A stretch of 64,000 nucleotides of DNA from Parasponia andersonii (GCA_002914805.1 JXTB01000036.1:1-64000); one strand, 5' to 3'. Counted from the stretch's first letter, positions 33,957 to 47,494 are shown. The notes: generated by a model from the letters alone, not told the origin. Translations and numbers: made by a program.

Positions 33957-35857
33957 CTCCTTACGAGATGCATGGTTGAAACACTTCAAGGATCATTTAA
34001 TAATTCTAATATATAGTACTATAGTTATATTTATAGTGGAAAAAGAGAAAAACTTGGAGATAAATTCCAATGTCCTTCTTTGGCCTGCGTGGGGCATGTC
34101 CAGTGGTAAATTGTCTTATTGAGTTCGAATAAAATTATCCAATAAAACGTACCACCAATCAAACAACAACAGCTCAACGAACGACAACAAAAACAAAGGA
34201 GTAGCCAGCGACTGTGAAAAAGAATCTTGAAAAGATTGAAAGTGCTTAGGCGTGGTATGTGAAAAAGATAAGAAAGAAAAGGAAAGGAAAGAGTAGGTAA
34301 GAGAATACAAATATATAATTGTATATTTACTATGTATTTATGTGCCTTGTGCCTTTTGAAACAACTCGACTACTATAGATCAATAATCTTTTACATTGAT
34401 TACCGAACTCATTCTAGTAAATATCAAAGTAGAGTTGTCAAGTTTTTTTTTAAAAAAAAAAGCAAAATTCATATATCGTTTATGTTATAGTGGCATCTCT
34501 CTTATATATACGAAGATTTCTCATGGAAAAGACAAAAATATATCCGAGACTCCGACCGCAAAATTTCAAAAGATAAAGATGTAACATCTTCCCAAAGCTC
34601 ACTTCTCTATCACCCACTTAAATTCTTAGCTTTACATGTCCGCTAGCATATTTAATTGTAATATATAGTGTATTTTTCCTATTATGGTCAACCAAGAGCA
34701 TATATGCATGTAACTTTTTTCCTTAGTGAAATAATTCAAACCACTTACTATCGATCACAATATTGGTTATTTCATCTTCGTGTATACACAAAGGCATATA
34801 CATATATGATTACTACTTCTGCAATCTTGAGCATTGTTCTTGGAGCATTTCGTTAATGTGAAGAGTTGGACCATATAAATTCTGTCGTAATAATGATTTC
34901 TTATCTCCTTATGAGATGCATGGTTGAAACACTTCAAGGATCATTTAATAATTCTAATATATAGTACTATAGTTACATTTATAGTGGAAAAAGAGAAAAA
35001 CTTGAAGATAAATTCCAATGTCCTTCCTTGGCCTGTGTGGGGCATGTCCAGTGGTAAATTGTCTTATTGAGTTCGAATAAAATTATCCAATAAAACGTAC
35101 CACCAATCAAACAACAACAGCTCAACGAACGACAACAAAAACAAAGGAGTAGCCAGCGACGGTGATAAAGAATCTTGAAAAGATTGAAAGCGCTTAGGCG
35201 TGATATGTGAAAAAGATAAGAAAGAAAAGGAAAGGAAAGAGTAGGTAAGAGAATACAAATATATAATTGTATATTTACTATATATTTATGTGCCTTGTGC
35301 CTATTGAAACAACTCGACTACTATATATCAATAATCTTTTACATTGATTACCGAACTCATTCTAGTAAAAATCAAAGTAGAGTTGTTAAGTTTTTTTTTT
35401 TAAAAAAAAAGAAAAATTCATATATAGTTTATATTATAGTGACATCTCTCTTATATATACGAAGATTTCTCATGGAAAAGACAACAATATATCCGAGACT
35501 CCGACCGCAAAATTTCTAGGAGATAAAGATGTTACATCTTCCCAAAGCTCATTTCTCTATCACCCACTTAAATTTTTAGCTTTACATGTCCGCTAGCGTA
35601 TTTAATTGTCATATATAATGTATTTTTCCTATTATGGTCAACCAAGTGCATATATGCATGTAACTTTTTTCCTTAGTGAAATGATTCAAACCACTTACTA
35701 TCGATAACAATATTGCTTATTTTATCTTCGTGTATATACAAAGGCATATACATGTATGATTGCTAGTAATGCAATCTTGAGCATTATTCTTGTAGCATTT
35801 CGTTAATGTGAAGAGTTGGACCATATAAATTGTGTCGTAATAATGATTTCTTATCTC
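33957..35857. repeat. Direct tandem duplication, 948-bp unit, two copies
   Basis: Copy 1 is 33957-34904 and copy 2 34905-about 35857; the marker CTCCTTA(C/T)GAGATGC occurs at 33957 and 34905, and both copies end near TAATGATTTCTTATCTC. They differ by scattered substitutions and small indels. No gene is recognised in the unit; the minus-strand open frames in both (34310-34116, 35258-35064) are nearly identical shadows rich in Ser/Phe. The duplication ends about 670 bp ahead of the AHP start. Confidence 0.9.
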
Positions 35858-36522
35858 AGTTTTCATGTTTTTTTTTTAAAAAACTATTTTAGTTCTATCT
35901 ATATTATATGTAATAGTTTAATATTGCCCCAACTCTTGAAAATTGTCATACCCCACATGATAAAGTTAGTACCTTGGAGAAGAAAACAAATGAAGAATTA
36001 GAATAAAATATTTGAGAGAGAGAGAGAGAGAGAGTGATAATTACTGGAAGAAAAAGATAGAGGGGAGGTGAAGGGTACAATATGATATCAAGTTTTGGAT
36101 CTTGTGATAAGTTTTCAGTCCCTTAACTTACTCTTAAACTGATTTGCTGGAGACGAAACAAAAGAAAAAACAGAAAAAGAGATAGAAATATATATATATA
36201 TATATATATGTATATATTCACACATCTCTCCCCACCTACTCAAATGAACAAGTCCTGACTTTATGTACTGTACTATATGCATGTACAGCCAATTAGCCAA
36301 CACCAAAGGCAGCTGGAATCTTCAAAATTAAACTATTAAATTTCTCTTCCAACCTTCAGATTTTACCAAATCTCTTACTGGATTCTCCTCTTTTCCAACA
36401 AAGAAACCCCAAAAAAAAAACAAGGAAAGAAAAGCAAAGAAAAGTAGAAGCGTAGAATGAATCCATAAATCTGTGAATCTTCACATATAGAGAGTAAGAT
36501 ATACTAGATATATAGTTCTTTA
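35858..36522 (+). promoter_or_regulatory. Upstream region of the AHP gene
   Basis: It contains (GA)n at about 36013-36034 and (AT)n at about 36187-36210, both common in plant promoters and leaders. A pyrimidine-rich leader (TCTCCTCTTTTCC) lies near 36383-36395. No TATA box was assigned with confidence. Confidence 0.4.
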
Positions 36523-38138
36523 ATGGCTGGTTCTGGCTTGGTTGATCAGTTGAAGAAGCAGTTGGAAGCTTTCACAGCTTCACTGTTTAGTGAGGTCAGT
36601 CAATTAATTTTGGTTATATTTGTTTCTCTTATACATATATATATATATTTATAAATATATATCTATATACTCCTCTCTTGATCTCCTATTTGTATAGCTA
36701 TTGTTGGGTTGAGTTGGGTTTTGATGATGAATACTTATTTTCTTTCCTTTTTTTTTTTTTGGGAGAATTAAGGGATTCCTAGATGATCAATTTACCCAAC
36801 TTCAACAACTCCAAGATGAAAGCAACCCAGATTTTGTGGTTGAAGTGGTGTCTCTCTTTTTTGAAGATTCTGAGAGGCTTCTTAATGAACTTGCCAAAGC
36901 CTTGTGAGGATTTACATATTTTTATACTAAAAGCTCTCTTAATTAAATTGCTTTTTCTCATGAATTTATTAAGTGAATATACTTTTAATACCTGTTCATA
37001 TCTTTACTGTATTTTCTTATTCCTGTTTCCAATAACAATAATAATAAATGGGTGCAGAGATCAACAGAATGCTGATTTTACAAAGGTGGATGCCCATGTT
37101 CACCAGTTGAAGGGCAGTAGCTCCAGGTATTTCATTACTGGTTTTGTAATTTTTTTTTAAAAAAAAATCATTTTGAATTCTACCTTTTCTTGTGTATAAA
37201 ATGACATGAAATGGAAATGCTTTTCTGCATATGTAATATATCATTTTAGTGTCACTATTAGTAAACAGTACTTTGCTTCTTGAAACTGGTGATTAAATAT
37301 TAGTACTCTATATTCAATATTGTTTTGAGACCTAGAAAAAATATATATGGGTAGACTTAATTTCAAAGGAAAATCCAGATCTGATGATGTAGCTTTAAAG
37401 AGTATGTTTCAATACTCCATATATATGTGGACAAAAGTATCCCTTTCAGAGGTTTTATCATCAACAGATCTCTTATATCACTAGCTACACTAATTTTTTC
37501 CATATGGATGTTGAGCTGCACATTGAGTAGATCACAATGCCACTAATACTTATTAATCTTGAAATTCGGTTAATATTTTTCATTACAGAAATATTAATTT
37601 ATAGTAGTAGGAACTGTTTTTTCTTAATCAATTGTTTCTTTAGTAACTGTTTTAAAGAAGTATATTTGGTTAATTTTCTCCCAGCATTGGTGCTCAGGGA
37701 GTTCAAAGAGCCTGCATTGCATTCCGTAACTGCTGCGAGGAGAAGAATATTGAAGGGTTCGTTTCTAATTGATATATATATCACATAACTATTTATATAT
37801 ACATATAAGTCATGACTATATAGAGACAGCAGAATGTACGATTTTTATTTTTATTTTTATTTTATTTTTTGTTTCTTTTGCATGTTGTGACTATGAAATA
37901 ATTATGATATACAGGTGCCTAAAATGTTTGCAACTAGTGAAACAAGAGTATACCCTTGTGAAAAACAAGCTCCAAACCATGTTCAAGGTAACTAATTGTG
38001 GAATATACACACAACTGTAATTGATTCAAGAAAATAGAGCTTTGCTTAATTATTAGTCTTAGAATTATTTACTCAATTGTTTGGATGTAGTTGGAGCAGC
38101 AGCTTTTGGCCGCCCAAAGGACATCATTTCCAATGTAA
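36523..38138 (+). CDS. AHP1: Histidine-containing phosphotransfer protein (AHP1-like)
   Basis: Role (known for the family): it carries phosphate from cytokinin receptor histidine kinases to nuclear response regulators, moving between cytosol and nucleus. Exons read from splice sites: 36523-36594, 36773-36903, 37058-37126, 37685-37756, 37915-37987, 38091-38138; 465 nt, 154 aa, the same length as Arabidopsis AHP1. All introns are GT-AG and the phases fit. Family landmarks are [13 protein letters not shown] (exon 2), the phospho-accepting His 83 in HQLKGSSSS (exon 3), the [11 protein letters not shown] block (exon 4) and [13 protein letters not shown] (exon 5). The His, Lys and Gly of the HPt motif are all present, so it should be a true phosphotransfer protein, unlike pseudo-HPt AHP6. 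The ATG choice is supported by the family length and by the leader stops. The paralog number within the AHP1-5 group is less certain. Confidence 0.9.
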
Positions 38139-39288
38139 TCATCATCATCATCATCATAGTATCATGATCAGCAGATAGCTTATGGTTCTGGCTCTGTAGA
38201 TTAATTTATTTTGTCTACTCCTATTTTTCCTCTCAGTTGGTTGAGTACCATATAACATATCAAAGTTGCTCATAAAAGCTTTGAGCTTTCTGTGAACTTA
38301 ATTTTAGTCTCGTCAATCCGATCTTTGCAAATTAAATGCAAAAAAAATATTGTTGGAATTTAATGTGAATAAATCTTCATTTCTAGAGCCTCTTATGTGT
38401 GTGTGTGTATATACACATCTATATATGCACTTTGGCAAGATTTATAATTCTCTTCTGCAAATCTAGATTTTCCCATGCAGTTCTGCTTAGAAAATTTTGA
38501 ATAGGTTTACATCTTTTTTTCTTTTCTTCTTTTAATTATTTATATTCATGTAGTATATGTAGCAGCGACCACCTTTAGAAGTACGACACATATAATAAGC
38601 TATGATAATCGGATTACTAAAGTACTTTTGCTTTATTATAAAGTAAGCGAAAATTACAATGTTTTAAGTTTAAGATCGTTTCATTTGATCGATGTAGCTG
38701 TTTTAATCTTCTACCAATTAAAGATATTAGTGCTTGTTTGGTATAATTTTTTATTCAGTATAAACAAAAGAATGGTGGATAACATTTAGAAAAGATCTTC
38801 GTCTTTCCATTTTATTTTTTTGTTTACAGAAACCAAAATTAAGTGATACCAAATAACCCAAGGTAAAGTTAGTATAACATTCACTGTTTTGTATATGATC
38901 TATTAATTATGAGTTAATCCTCTAACAATCCAGTATTATTTGAAGGAAAGGTCCCTGAGAATATAATAAAATGACAAATCCACGTAACATGGAAAAAGAC
39001 TATTAATCACCACTTTGAAAAAGTTGTGGTTGTGGAAATTTACATGGAAACTTCATAATTTCCAAATAATAATAATGATCATGATAAGGACAAGATCTAC
39101 ACCCTATACTGTGTGTGCGCGTGTATTTATCGTCATGATTACAGCAAATATATATATATATATATATATTTATATAACTTCACAATCCAATAGATATATT
39201 TTTTTAACTAATGCAAGAGGTATTTTTTTTTAAATTGTTAGTTCCTTTATAGTAGTTGAAAAAAAAAATAAAAATAAAAATCTATTAT
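38139..39288 (+). other. AHP 3' region and spacer
   Basis: The stop TAA at 38136-38138 is followed within a few bases by an ATC repeat (about 38139-38157), then by AT-rich sequence with (TG)n at about 38398-38408 and (TA)n at about 39147-39168. No gene seen. The Athila-2 LTR begins at 39289, preceded by an A-rich run. Confidence 0.45.
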
Positions 39289-42233
39289 TGTAAAAATAAT
39301 GAACGCAAGTGCACATATTACTAATAAGTCATAAAGAGTAAGTATAAGCATCATTTCCTCGAAAATTATGTTTACTAAATATCAAAATTATCTTAACTCT
39401 AATTTTATTTGAAAATAAATTAAAATGAAGAAAATTGTACAAAAATAAATTAAAGATCAAATTAAAAAGAAGCAAAGCAAAATTTAAATAAATAAGACAA
39501 TTAAGTAACTAAAGACCTAGGATTTCCAATTCACTTAGATTAATTCGTCTAAATTATTCAGTTCAATTAATTAATATTTATTTTATATGCTAACAGTGAA
39601 TTTTTTTATTATATTTATTAATCTTTCTCATGAATTAACAAACATGTTTTAATAAATAAGTTCCAATATTTCTGCGTAAACTATGAACCTATCAAATCTC
39701 ATTAAAGCACAAGAAATTTATAATACCACACAAATCTTATAGATATCTTTATTCTATAAAAATCTCATGTTATATTAATCATTGACAAATTCAATCATCC
39801 CTTCTCAGATCTTGGATTAAATCTCTAATTCATATCAAAGTTGATCAGGCTCTCATAAAAGTATATATTAATACAATTAGTATAAGATGAGAAATAAACA
39901 TAAACTTGTATATAAATTAAAATAATTTAATACATCATAATCTGGCTATATCGTAGCCCTAGAAAATAAAAGTAATTTATAGTAAAAGAAAAATAACATG
40001 AAGAAGAAAGAAAAAAGTGTTGGAATTTTAGGGTTTCAATCTTACTCACTCTTATTTTAAAGATAACAATCATTTGTTTTAGTTCTAATGATTTAACTTA
40101 AGTATGTAGTGAAATAATTTTAAAGTTTTAACTCATATTAATTAAGGAATCAAATTTGAAGTTGGATCTATATTAGATCTATTAAAATCAAGCTTGAAGA
40201 TAGATAGTCAAGATACAAGACCATATTTAGATATAGTATATTTCATACTTAGTCTTATAGTTGATTTAGTTCATTGAAGATAGATTCTCTTTGTATTAAC
40301 TCATGCTTTTAAATATATTTTTAAACTATTATAAGCATAAAATAGTTATTTTATTTTAGAAGTTTAAAAATAGAAAATAATGATCTATTTAAACGAGTAA
40401 AATATTCTTTAATACATAATTTCTTAAGTTTAAATAAATTATAAATATATTTGAAATCATGATTATTTAAAATAAGTTAAAAAGAGATTATCTATTTGCA
40501 AATTAGAGTATGTTTTGGAATTAATACTTTCTAAATTATTGTTAAATATCTTTGAGATACCAAAACAAATTTACAATAGCCAAAAGATTCTTTTCAAATT
40601 AATTTTCTATATTTTAAAGTGCACAAAACAAATTTGGAAGTCTCTATTTACAAAACACCAAAAAATCTGCCATAATCTAAAAAATAACAAAAATCTTGTT
40701 TGAATTTTAAAAATAACCAAAAATGGGTTTGGTCGAACAAAAAATAGTTTTGGTTGATCACTTTTCAAACCAATAGCTAGAAATAACCGTTAGAGTTGAG
40801 CTGACGTGTTAGACTCTAATGGCTATATTTTTTTTCGACCAACTTTAATTTTGGCCGATCAAAATTTTGGCAAAAAGCTAATAATAGCTATAAATGACTA
40901 GTTTCTTGAATATCTATATATAAAGCCTTATTTGGTGACATTTAACACTTGAATATAAACCTGAATTGATATCAATCTACTTTCAAAGTGTCTTTGCCAA
41001 ATTTCACATCAATTACACTTTCAAAATATAATAAACCAATTTTAGAGCATCTATAGTACATTATTTCAAATTTTCTATGCCAAAATTGTATTCATTACTT
41101 TTCTAAAGAGAGTTCTTGAATATGTTCGCTCTTGTTTATTAAAAAACTATTTGAGTTGAGGTAAGGTTGGCACTAGAGTCATAAACAAATCATATATAGG
41201 TAAGGTTACTATCAAAATCTAAACAAACCATAAGTTAGTGAGCTTGGCACCATTGTCTAAACAATCCATATAGATGAGGTTGGTACCAGAGTCTAAACAA
41301 TTCAAGATCAGATGTAATAGAACCGAAATCAAGATTATTATAAAGCCTTGGTATACTTAAGAAGAATTTTCTCCGTTTGTATAAGAGTCAATTAAGCCCA
41401 TAATCTTAATAAGATAGTAAAAAGCTCGAAATAAGTTGTCAAGGGCCAGAGACGTAAGCAAACCCTTGTGTTTATCGAATCTCGTAAAATAGTTTTTGCA
41501 AGCTCTCTATATCTCTTTCATTTATTTACTTTTAGATTGTGCGTGTTATTTGCTATATTTACTTGTTCTATTCATTGTTTGCACATTCTAATTGTTCAAT
41601 TCGAAAAGTTTGAAAAATATTTTAAAATCCAACTCATTCCTCCTCTTAGGTTAGCTAATCTTGGGCTAATAGAAAGAAGAATAGAAAAACTAAAAGTTGA
41701 ATTAATGGTGTTCTATCTCTAGGTCACCAAACGCTCTGCCTTCAATCTTTCGTTCTCTCTCTTTTCTCAGTTCTTGATGGTTCCCTAGGTTCTCAAAGAC
41801 CTATTTATAAGCTTGGAGATGACCATATTGAAAATTAGGTCAAAAGGCATCTAAAGAAAAAGATTTACTAAATTTCTACAATGTATCACTAGGGCACCAT
41901 CCTGGCTGCCAAGTTCCCCTTTTTCAATTTAAACTAGTATTAGAGTGCTACTAATATGACATTAGGGTGCCACTTCCTCTAATCCTCGCAAATTTTAGCT
42001 TCTTTTGAGCCTTTTGCGCACTCTAGTGCTAATGAGAAGCACCAAGATGCTCTCTTCTCTACCCATCGTACCATAAACCATGCCATTTTGCTCCAAATAC
42101 CACTAAGTGCACCAAAATTATCTAACTTACAATCAAAATATCAAAAACACAAATAAAACCCATAAAAACTTTGAGAATCTATCAAATTTTTAGCTTAAAT
42201 GGTATCAAATTCGTGAGTAAAACTTACTTATCA
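39289..42233 (-). repeat. 3' LTR of Athila-2 with an internal insertion
   Basis: In plus orientation it starts TGTAAAAATAATG and ends CTTACTTATCA just before the polypurine tract, about 2.9 kb. A TATA-type stretch on minus lies near 41808-41816. About 1.7 kb in the middle (40017-41715) looks foreign (separate entry), leaving about 1.25 kb of true LTR, close to the size in Athila-1. Confidence 0.75.
40017..41715. mobile_element. Probable insertion inside the Athila-2 LTR
   Basis: The sequence GTGTT occurs on both sides (about 40017-40021 and 41710-41714). The flanks join to give a normal Athila LTR order (AAGAAAGAAAAA, then TTCTATCTCTAGG). The interior ends in a segment with ACTCATTCCTCCTCTTAGG, which resembles the sequence just inside copia-type LTRs. 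Ends do not show TG...CA, so class and exact limits are uncertain. It includes a degenerate ~40-bp repeat at 41157-41312 (AAGGTTGGCACCAGAGTC, TAAACAA motifs, about four copies). Confidence 0.35.
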
Positions 42234-42248
42234 AATACCCCTAAACTT
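42234..42248 (-). other. Polypurine tract of Athila-2
   Basis: On minus AAGTTTAGGGGTATT directly before TGATAAG (the 3' LTR start at 42233). The neighbouring GCTCGTCCTCGAG is a conserved Athila block. Confidence 0.75.
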
Positions 42249-42803
42249 AACATTTTGCTCGTCCTCGAGTAAAACAAATACAAAAGAAGAAATAAAGATA
42301 AATAAAACACCTAAAAACTAAAACTTGAGTATTGATTCAATTTAGAATATAGACAGGCCTCACAGATTGTACATAATTACTAAGTTAAGGAAAACTTCAA
42401 AATATCAACAATATCTAAAATTTCAACTTCAATAGGAGCCTTACTTTTCTCTTGATCCTTTACATGTGTGTGTGCATAGCCAATGACATCTAACCATTCA
42501 TAACTCAAATTGGTTTATGCAAACGAGTGAATTAATATTGATCTTTAAGTAAGCATTTTATCAAATTCTATAGGCTTTTTTTCTCAACCATTCTCCATTA
42601 ATATAGACTAATACTAACCAAGGATCAGTAAGACTTTATTAAGCTTGTAATTATAGTAAAGGTGAAGATAAGATAAGGTTGGAAATTTTAAGCTCAATTC
42701 ATACTCATACATAAGGATACATTTTCCTCTAAAACCGTTGAAGCTCTACTTAACACTCCCACTAGTATCCCTAACTTATTTTCAAACTTTCTCTTGTAGT
42801 CAA
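42249..42803 (-). other. Athila-2 internal sequence left of the copia insertion
   Basis: About 550 bp of AT-rich 3' internal sequence with no frame. It ends with the copia target copy GTCAA at 42799-42803. Confidence 0.55.
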
Positions 42804-43947
42804 TGTTGGGATTTTTGCCCTAAAAAAGTATATTTCCAATTTTACCCTTTTGAATATAAATAACTTTCTCTTATATGAAATTATGACATTTGCTAGATTA
42901 AACTATCTTAGTTGTATAGTTTATTCATCTGAAAAAGATTCTATGGCTTTATATGTGTATAAAGAAACAAACATGATTAAGTGTTAATTATGAGGAGACT
43001 TATTTCTTTATCTAAGTCTAAATGAAGTAGTTTATAATTTGTAAATAAAGATAGAATACTTTATTTACTATAGGTTGTAGTGTTTGTCTATCTCAACGGG
43101 AATGATATGTCTCAAATCATTACAGTATCTGACTTCTGATATAAACGCTAATACAATATAAACAAGTTATGTGTATTAAACTGGACTAGGTAATATAAAG
43201 AATTGGAGTGTTGTAACTCAATTTCTATATTATCACAAACTAGCTCTTAGCATATAAATCTTAATCCTTGATATTTGACTAGACTTACTTTCATGGGTTA
43301 TAGCCTTTTGATTTATTAAAAGACTAACCTCTATGAAATTAGAGGTAAACTCTGGCATATTGGAGGTTATGGCTTATGAATTGATGGGAACATCAAATAG
43401 TTAAGGAAACCATATATTAATGCCACTTTAGGTTCTTTCAAGATTCATGGAATAATTATATCTAAGATCTTAGTATTCACTTTGTGAATTGGTTGATAAT
43501 TTTGTCTAAATGGCCATTGAGAACAAAATTATCGATAACATTATTCCTTGATAAAAAGATGGTAACTTAAAGGTAAATAAGTGTTTGAGGGGTATTATGG
43601 TAATTTCACCTATCCAACTACGGCATTGTATAGGGATTATATATATGGTATAGAATATGCTAGATGGATCGATAATCAAGATTAGTTGATTAAATCTCTA
43701 TAAAAGGCATGACATTTAATCTAAGAGTGCAGTATTGAGCTTTTAGTGGAGTGTCCCATTTACTAATAATATTTATATAAATACCATAATAAGAGTTATT
43801 ATGTATTTATCATATTATTGGAGCTTAGATTATTTGGATCTATTTGGTCCCTTGTCTAGCTCAATTAAGCTCAATAATTGATTGGTGGTATTTGTGAAAT
43901 AAGTTTCATGAAACTCTGTAAAATAATGATTCTATACAGAAGTTGGT
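42804..43947 (+). repeat. Partial 5' LTR of Copia-1
   Basis: 1144 bp that align with 49021-50163. After AGAAGTTGGTA the two copies part, so the last ~660 bp of the LTR and the expected tRNA-Met primer site are missing, apparently by a deletion running into the leader. Confidence 0.8.
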
Positions 43948-46900
43948 AGATTCATGAATTTTTGGTGTTCTTGAATTTTATGTTTGATAGATTCATGAAC
44001 ATATTTCAAAGAGTTAGAAAATCTAAATTTTTTCTAGAATTTTTTTTTAATGTTGTTTTAAATTTTTCAGCATTTAAAAAAAAAAAAATTTCGGCCAGCC
44101 TTAGCCCCGCGCACGTGGCTCACCTGTGCGGGTGCTGGGCACTGGCACGGCCTGCGTGCATATCTTGCATGTGAGGCACACTAGCGCATGATTCGCGCGG
44201 CACTCGTGCGCGGCCCATGCACCATGCACACTGAGTGCACTGTATCGATTGCACCATCGCGTGGCACTTGCTGCCATACACGCAGCTCACCTGCATGGCT
44301 AGTAGCCCATGCCCGCAGCCAGCGCACGGCCCGTGCAATGCCCGGGCGTGGGGCTGCTGCATCCAGCTCACGACCAGCTCGCCTGGCGCGCACGGCTTTG
44401 TCGTGCGCCATAGCCGGGCGGCCCACCCCGATACCATTCGTTGCTCCGTTTTTTCGCCGCCCGTTCGGACGATGATGGCCCATAGGCTAACAGTGGTGGT
44501 GTTTCTGCCACTACCATTTTTTCTAAATTAATTAGATAATTATTTAATTTTGAATTCAAATTTAGTAAACTATTTAAATTAGATTATGATAGTTATCTAT
44601 TTTTTATTTGTCCTATTTTAATTTTATTTACTTTATGATAATGCTAAATTTGAATTAATTAAATAAATAGGATATTATCTAATAGTTAATTTGAGTTTGA
44701 ATAGGAATTTACTAATTTTTGAAATTGGTTAAGATTTTCTATATTATCTTTATTATTTGAATTTTGAATTTAAATAGATAATGATTATTCAAATTAATTA
44801 GATGTATGATGAGATTAGATATGATTAGATAATTATGCTGATAAATCTAATAGTTAATTTGAATTTGAGTAGGATCTCTACTAATTTTTGAAATCAAATA
44901 AAATTTCCTATAAGTTTTATTTAAATTTCAAATTTAAATACGCAATAACTATTCAAATTAATTTGATATTTAATGTGATTAAATATGATTAGATAATTAT
45001 CCATAAATCATGATAGTTTAAATTTGAATAATTTAATTTTAGTAATTATCTTTAATTTAAATTTGATTTAAATTAAGATATAGTTTTTAAATTTAATTCA
45101 AAACTAAATCTAATCAGATTAGATTTAAATAATTACTATCCATAAATTATTTAAATTCATAATTAATGAGATTAATTAGGATAGAAAATATTTGAATTTA
45201 ATTAGATTAATATTCAATAGTTAATTACAATAACTATTTATCTAGTAACTATTCTAATTATAGTAATTGGAATATAGTTAAAGAAAACTAATTAGATTAG
45301 TAATTTTACTAATTAATGAGATTAATTAGACAACTAATTAATGAGATTAATTAGGTAATTAATTAATATGATTAATTAATTAGAAAATTTATATCCTTTT
45401 ATAATTAAAATAATTTTAATTAATAATAGAAATTTAATAATGATTATATTTCTGTTACAATTAAATTTAGATATGATCTTTATTTAATTATTAGAATTAT
45501 TTGATTATAATTAGATATAAATACTAGATAAATATATAAACATTATATGAGTTATGAGTTTCTCATTAATTAGGATTAATTACAAGAGTAATAATTATTT
45601 CCTAATTTAGAATATTGCAATTAATCTTTTCTAAACACAATTATAGAAATAGGATTTCTATAATTAAAAGTAATTATCTTTTATTATCCGTTTTAGATCT
45701 TAATGAGTTTAAGATAGTATCTTAATGAGATTAAGATAGGATTGGATAAATTAATTAATTCTTTAATTAATTAATAATTAGATAATAAATGTGATTTATT
45801 TTCTAATTATTTAATTTATCCTAATAAGTCAATAATTTAAAAATATTTGATATTTTTAAATTTAGACAAGAATTAGTTATGAACTTAATTCTTACATATA
45901 GGATAATATGTTTTACTAGAAAACATTAATTATTGAATTTAATTAATTTTCGTATTATTATTTAATAATTATTATTTAGATTAATTTTTATTATTTAATA
46001 ATTATTAATATGATTAATAATTTATAATTTATAATTAATAATAATTAATGAGATTAATTATATTAATTAAAAGGATAATATTAGTACAAGGATAATTATT
46101 TGTTTTCATGATTTACAAGGAAATTGGAGCTTGATTTTAATGAGATTAAAATGTTGTTTACTAAAATATTATAATTGTGTGATTATTATGATAATATTTT
46201 GTGCGGTAGTATTTGACATAAAATATTGCTAATTATGAGATAATTATGGTATTATTTTATGTGATAAAAGGCCTTTTGATAATTATGAGATAATTATGTT
46301 TTTACAAATTATATTTGATATGATTGTCATATTGAGTGGGGGGATTTTTTAATTTTAATATTTTAATCCAAAATTATTTAAACTATTTTTTATGTTTTGA
46401 AAGGATTAATTTTGAGAAAATTAATGAATGTTTATAACGTTGTTTATATTCATTATTTGCATTTATAATTATTTTTAAAACTTTTATACAAAAATATTTT
46501 TTTTATAACTGTTTACTTATTTTTATAAATGCACTTGGAATTTAATTTGATTAAATTCTATTACTAAGAATCTTTAAAATTATTGGTTGAATAATTTAGC
46601 AATTAAAGTTTCTTAGTCCATTTTTCAAAACTAATGTTTAATATAGGACTTGATTTAAATACAATATTTCAATTATTTATCTTTGGTTGAAAGATTGTTA
46701 GCTAAATAATTGAATTTTCTTCTGGAAATGTTTTGCTTGAATGATTTACAATCCATATACCTTCTTACTTGATTGTTACGTCCTGTATGGTTTTATTGTT
46801 TATATACATGAGATATATAATATTATAGTGTTAGCACTTTGGCTTTAGACAATAATTATTTTGATCATAGTACAATGTTTATTATAGTATGTCATAATGT

Positions 46901-47494
46901 CTTAAATTAGCTCATTCTCTTTAAGTCGTATAATTAGATATACATAGTTGATTTTGTGGTTACTAAATAAGTTAGATAACTGGGTAAAATCAGGATCCCT
47001 AAATTTTAAAAGATTGAGTAGGAGCGGGTATGAGATATCCATAGTCTCCATCATTGGTTCAATGGTTCTAAAGATGTGCCTCGCCTCAGAATCTTGCTGA
47101 GCTCTCGTAAGAAGGTTATCATCTGGGTATTACTGGTATTGAGTCTCTTAGGATAAATTTACAAGTGGACTTTACGTACTGATCTCCCGTAGGAGACTGT
47201 ATTGTTTAAGAAAGCTTGTGAATTGAAATGATAGTTACACACTCAACATAGGATGTTATTAACCTCTCGTAGGAGCTATGTTAGTAATTCTATAGACCGA
47301 TAAAAAGGGTAATTAGCAAATTGGAATATGAGATATTTGTCTTTTTGTCTAAAGTGAATTGTTCACATTTAACTTGTAGATTCATGTGATTACCTGTAGG
47401 TAACTTGTGATCTATGGTAGGTTAAAATACCTTGAATATTTGTGACAGTATTAGGGATTCTTACACAAGTATTTTATCTTGATAGATTTAATGT
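43948..47494 (+). other. Copia-1 leader: GC-rich island then extreme AT-rich tract
   Basis: No clear protein. 44092-44510 is a sharply bounded GC/CpG-rich stretch of dense GCGC, CACGTG and TGCATG words. Open frames there are shared by several frames and look like composition artefacts. From 44520 to about 46500 the sequence becomes AT-rich and is built from TTAATTAGAT and TAATGAGATTAATTAG-type words. 46780-47494 is ordinary sequence with several CTCTCGTAGGAG-like boxes. It is probably the long leader of Copia-1, but an inserted foreign block cannot be excluded. Confidence 0.5.

Noticed and set aside
34097..34145. tRNA-like or SINE-like stretch (GTCCAGTGG and GAGTTCGAAT, as in internal promoter boxes), present in both copies of the 948-bp unit
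   Set aside because: The spacing is possible but no cloverleaf forms, and no terminal A-run or target copy was found.
44120..44531. Several overlapping open frames of about 60-105 codons
   Set aside because: They occur in several frames on both strands, which is expected from the GC-rich composition of the island.
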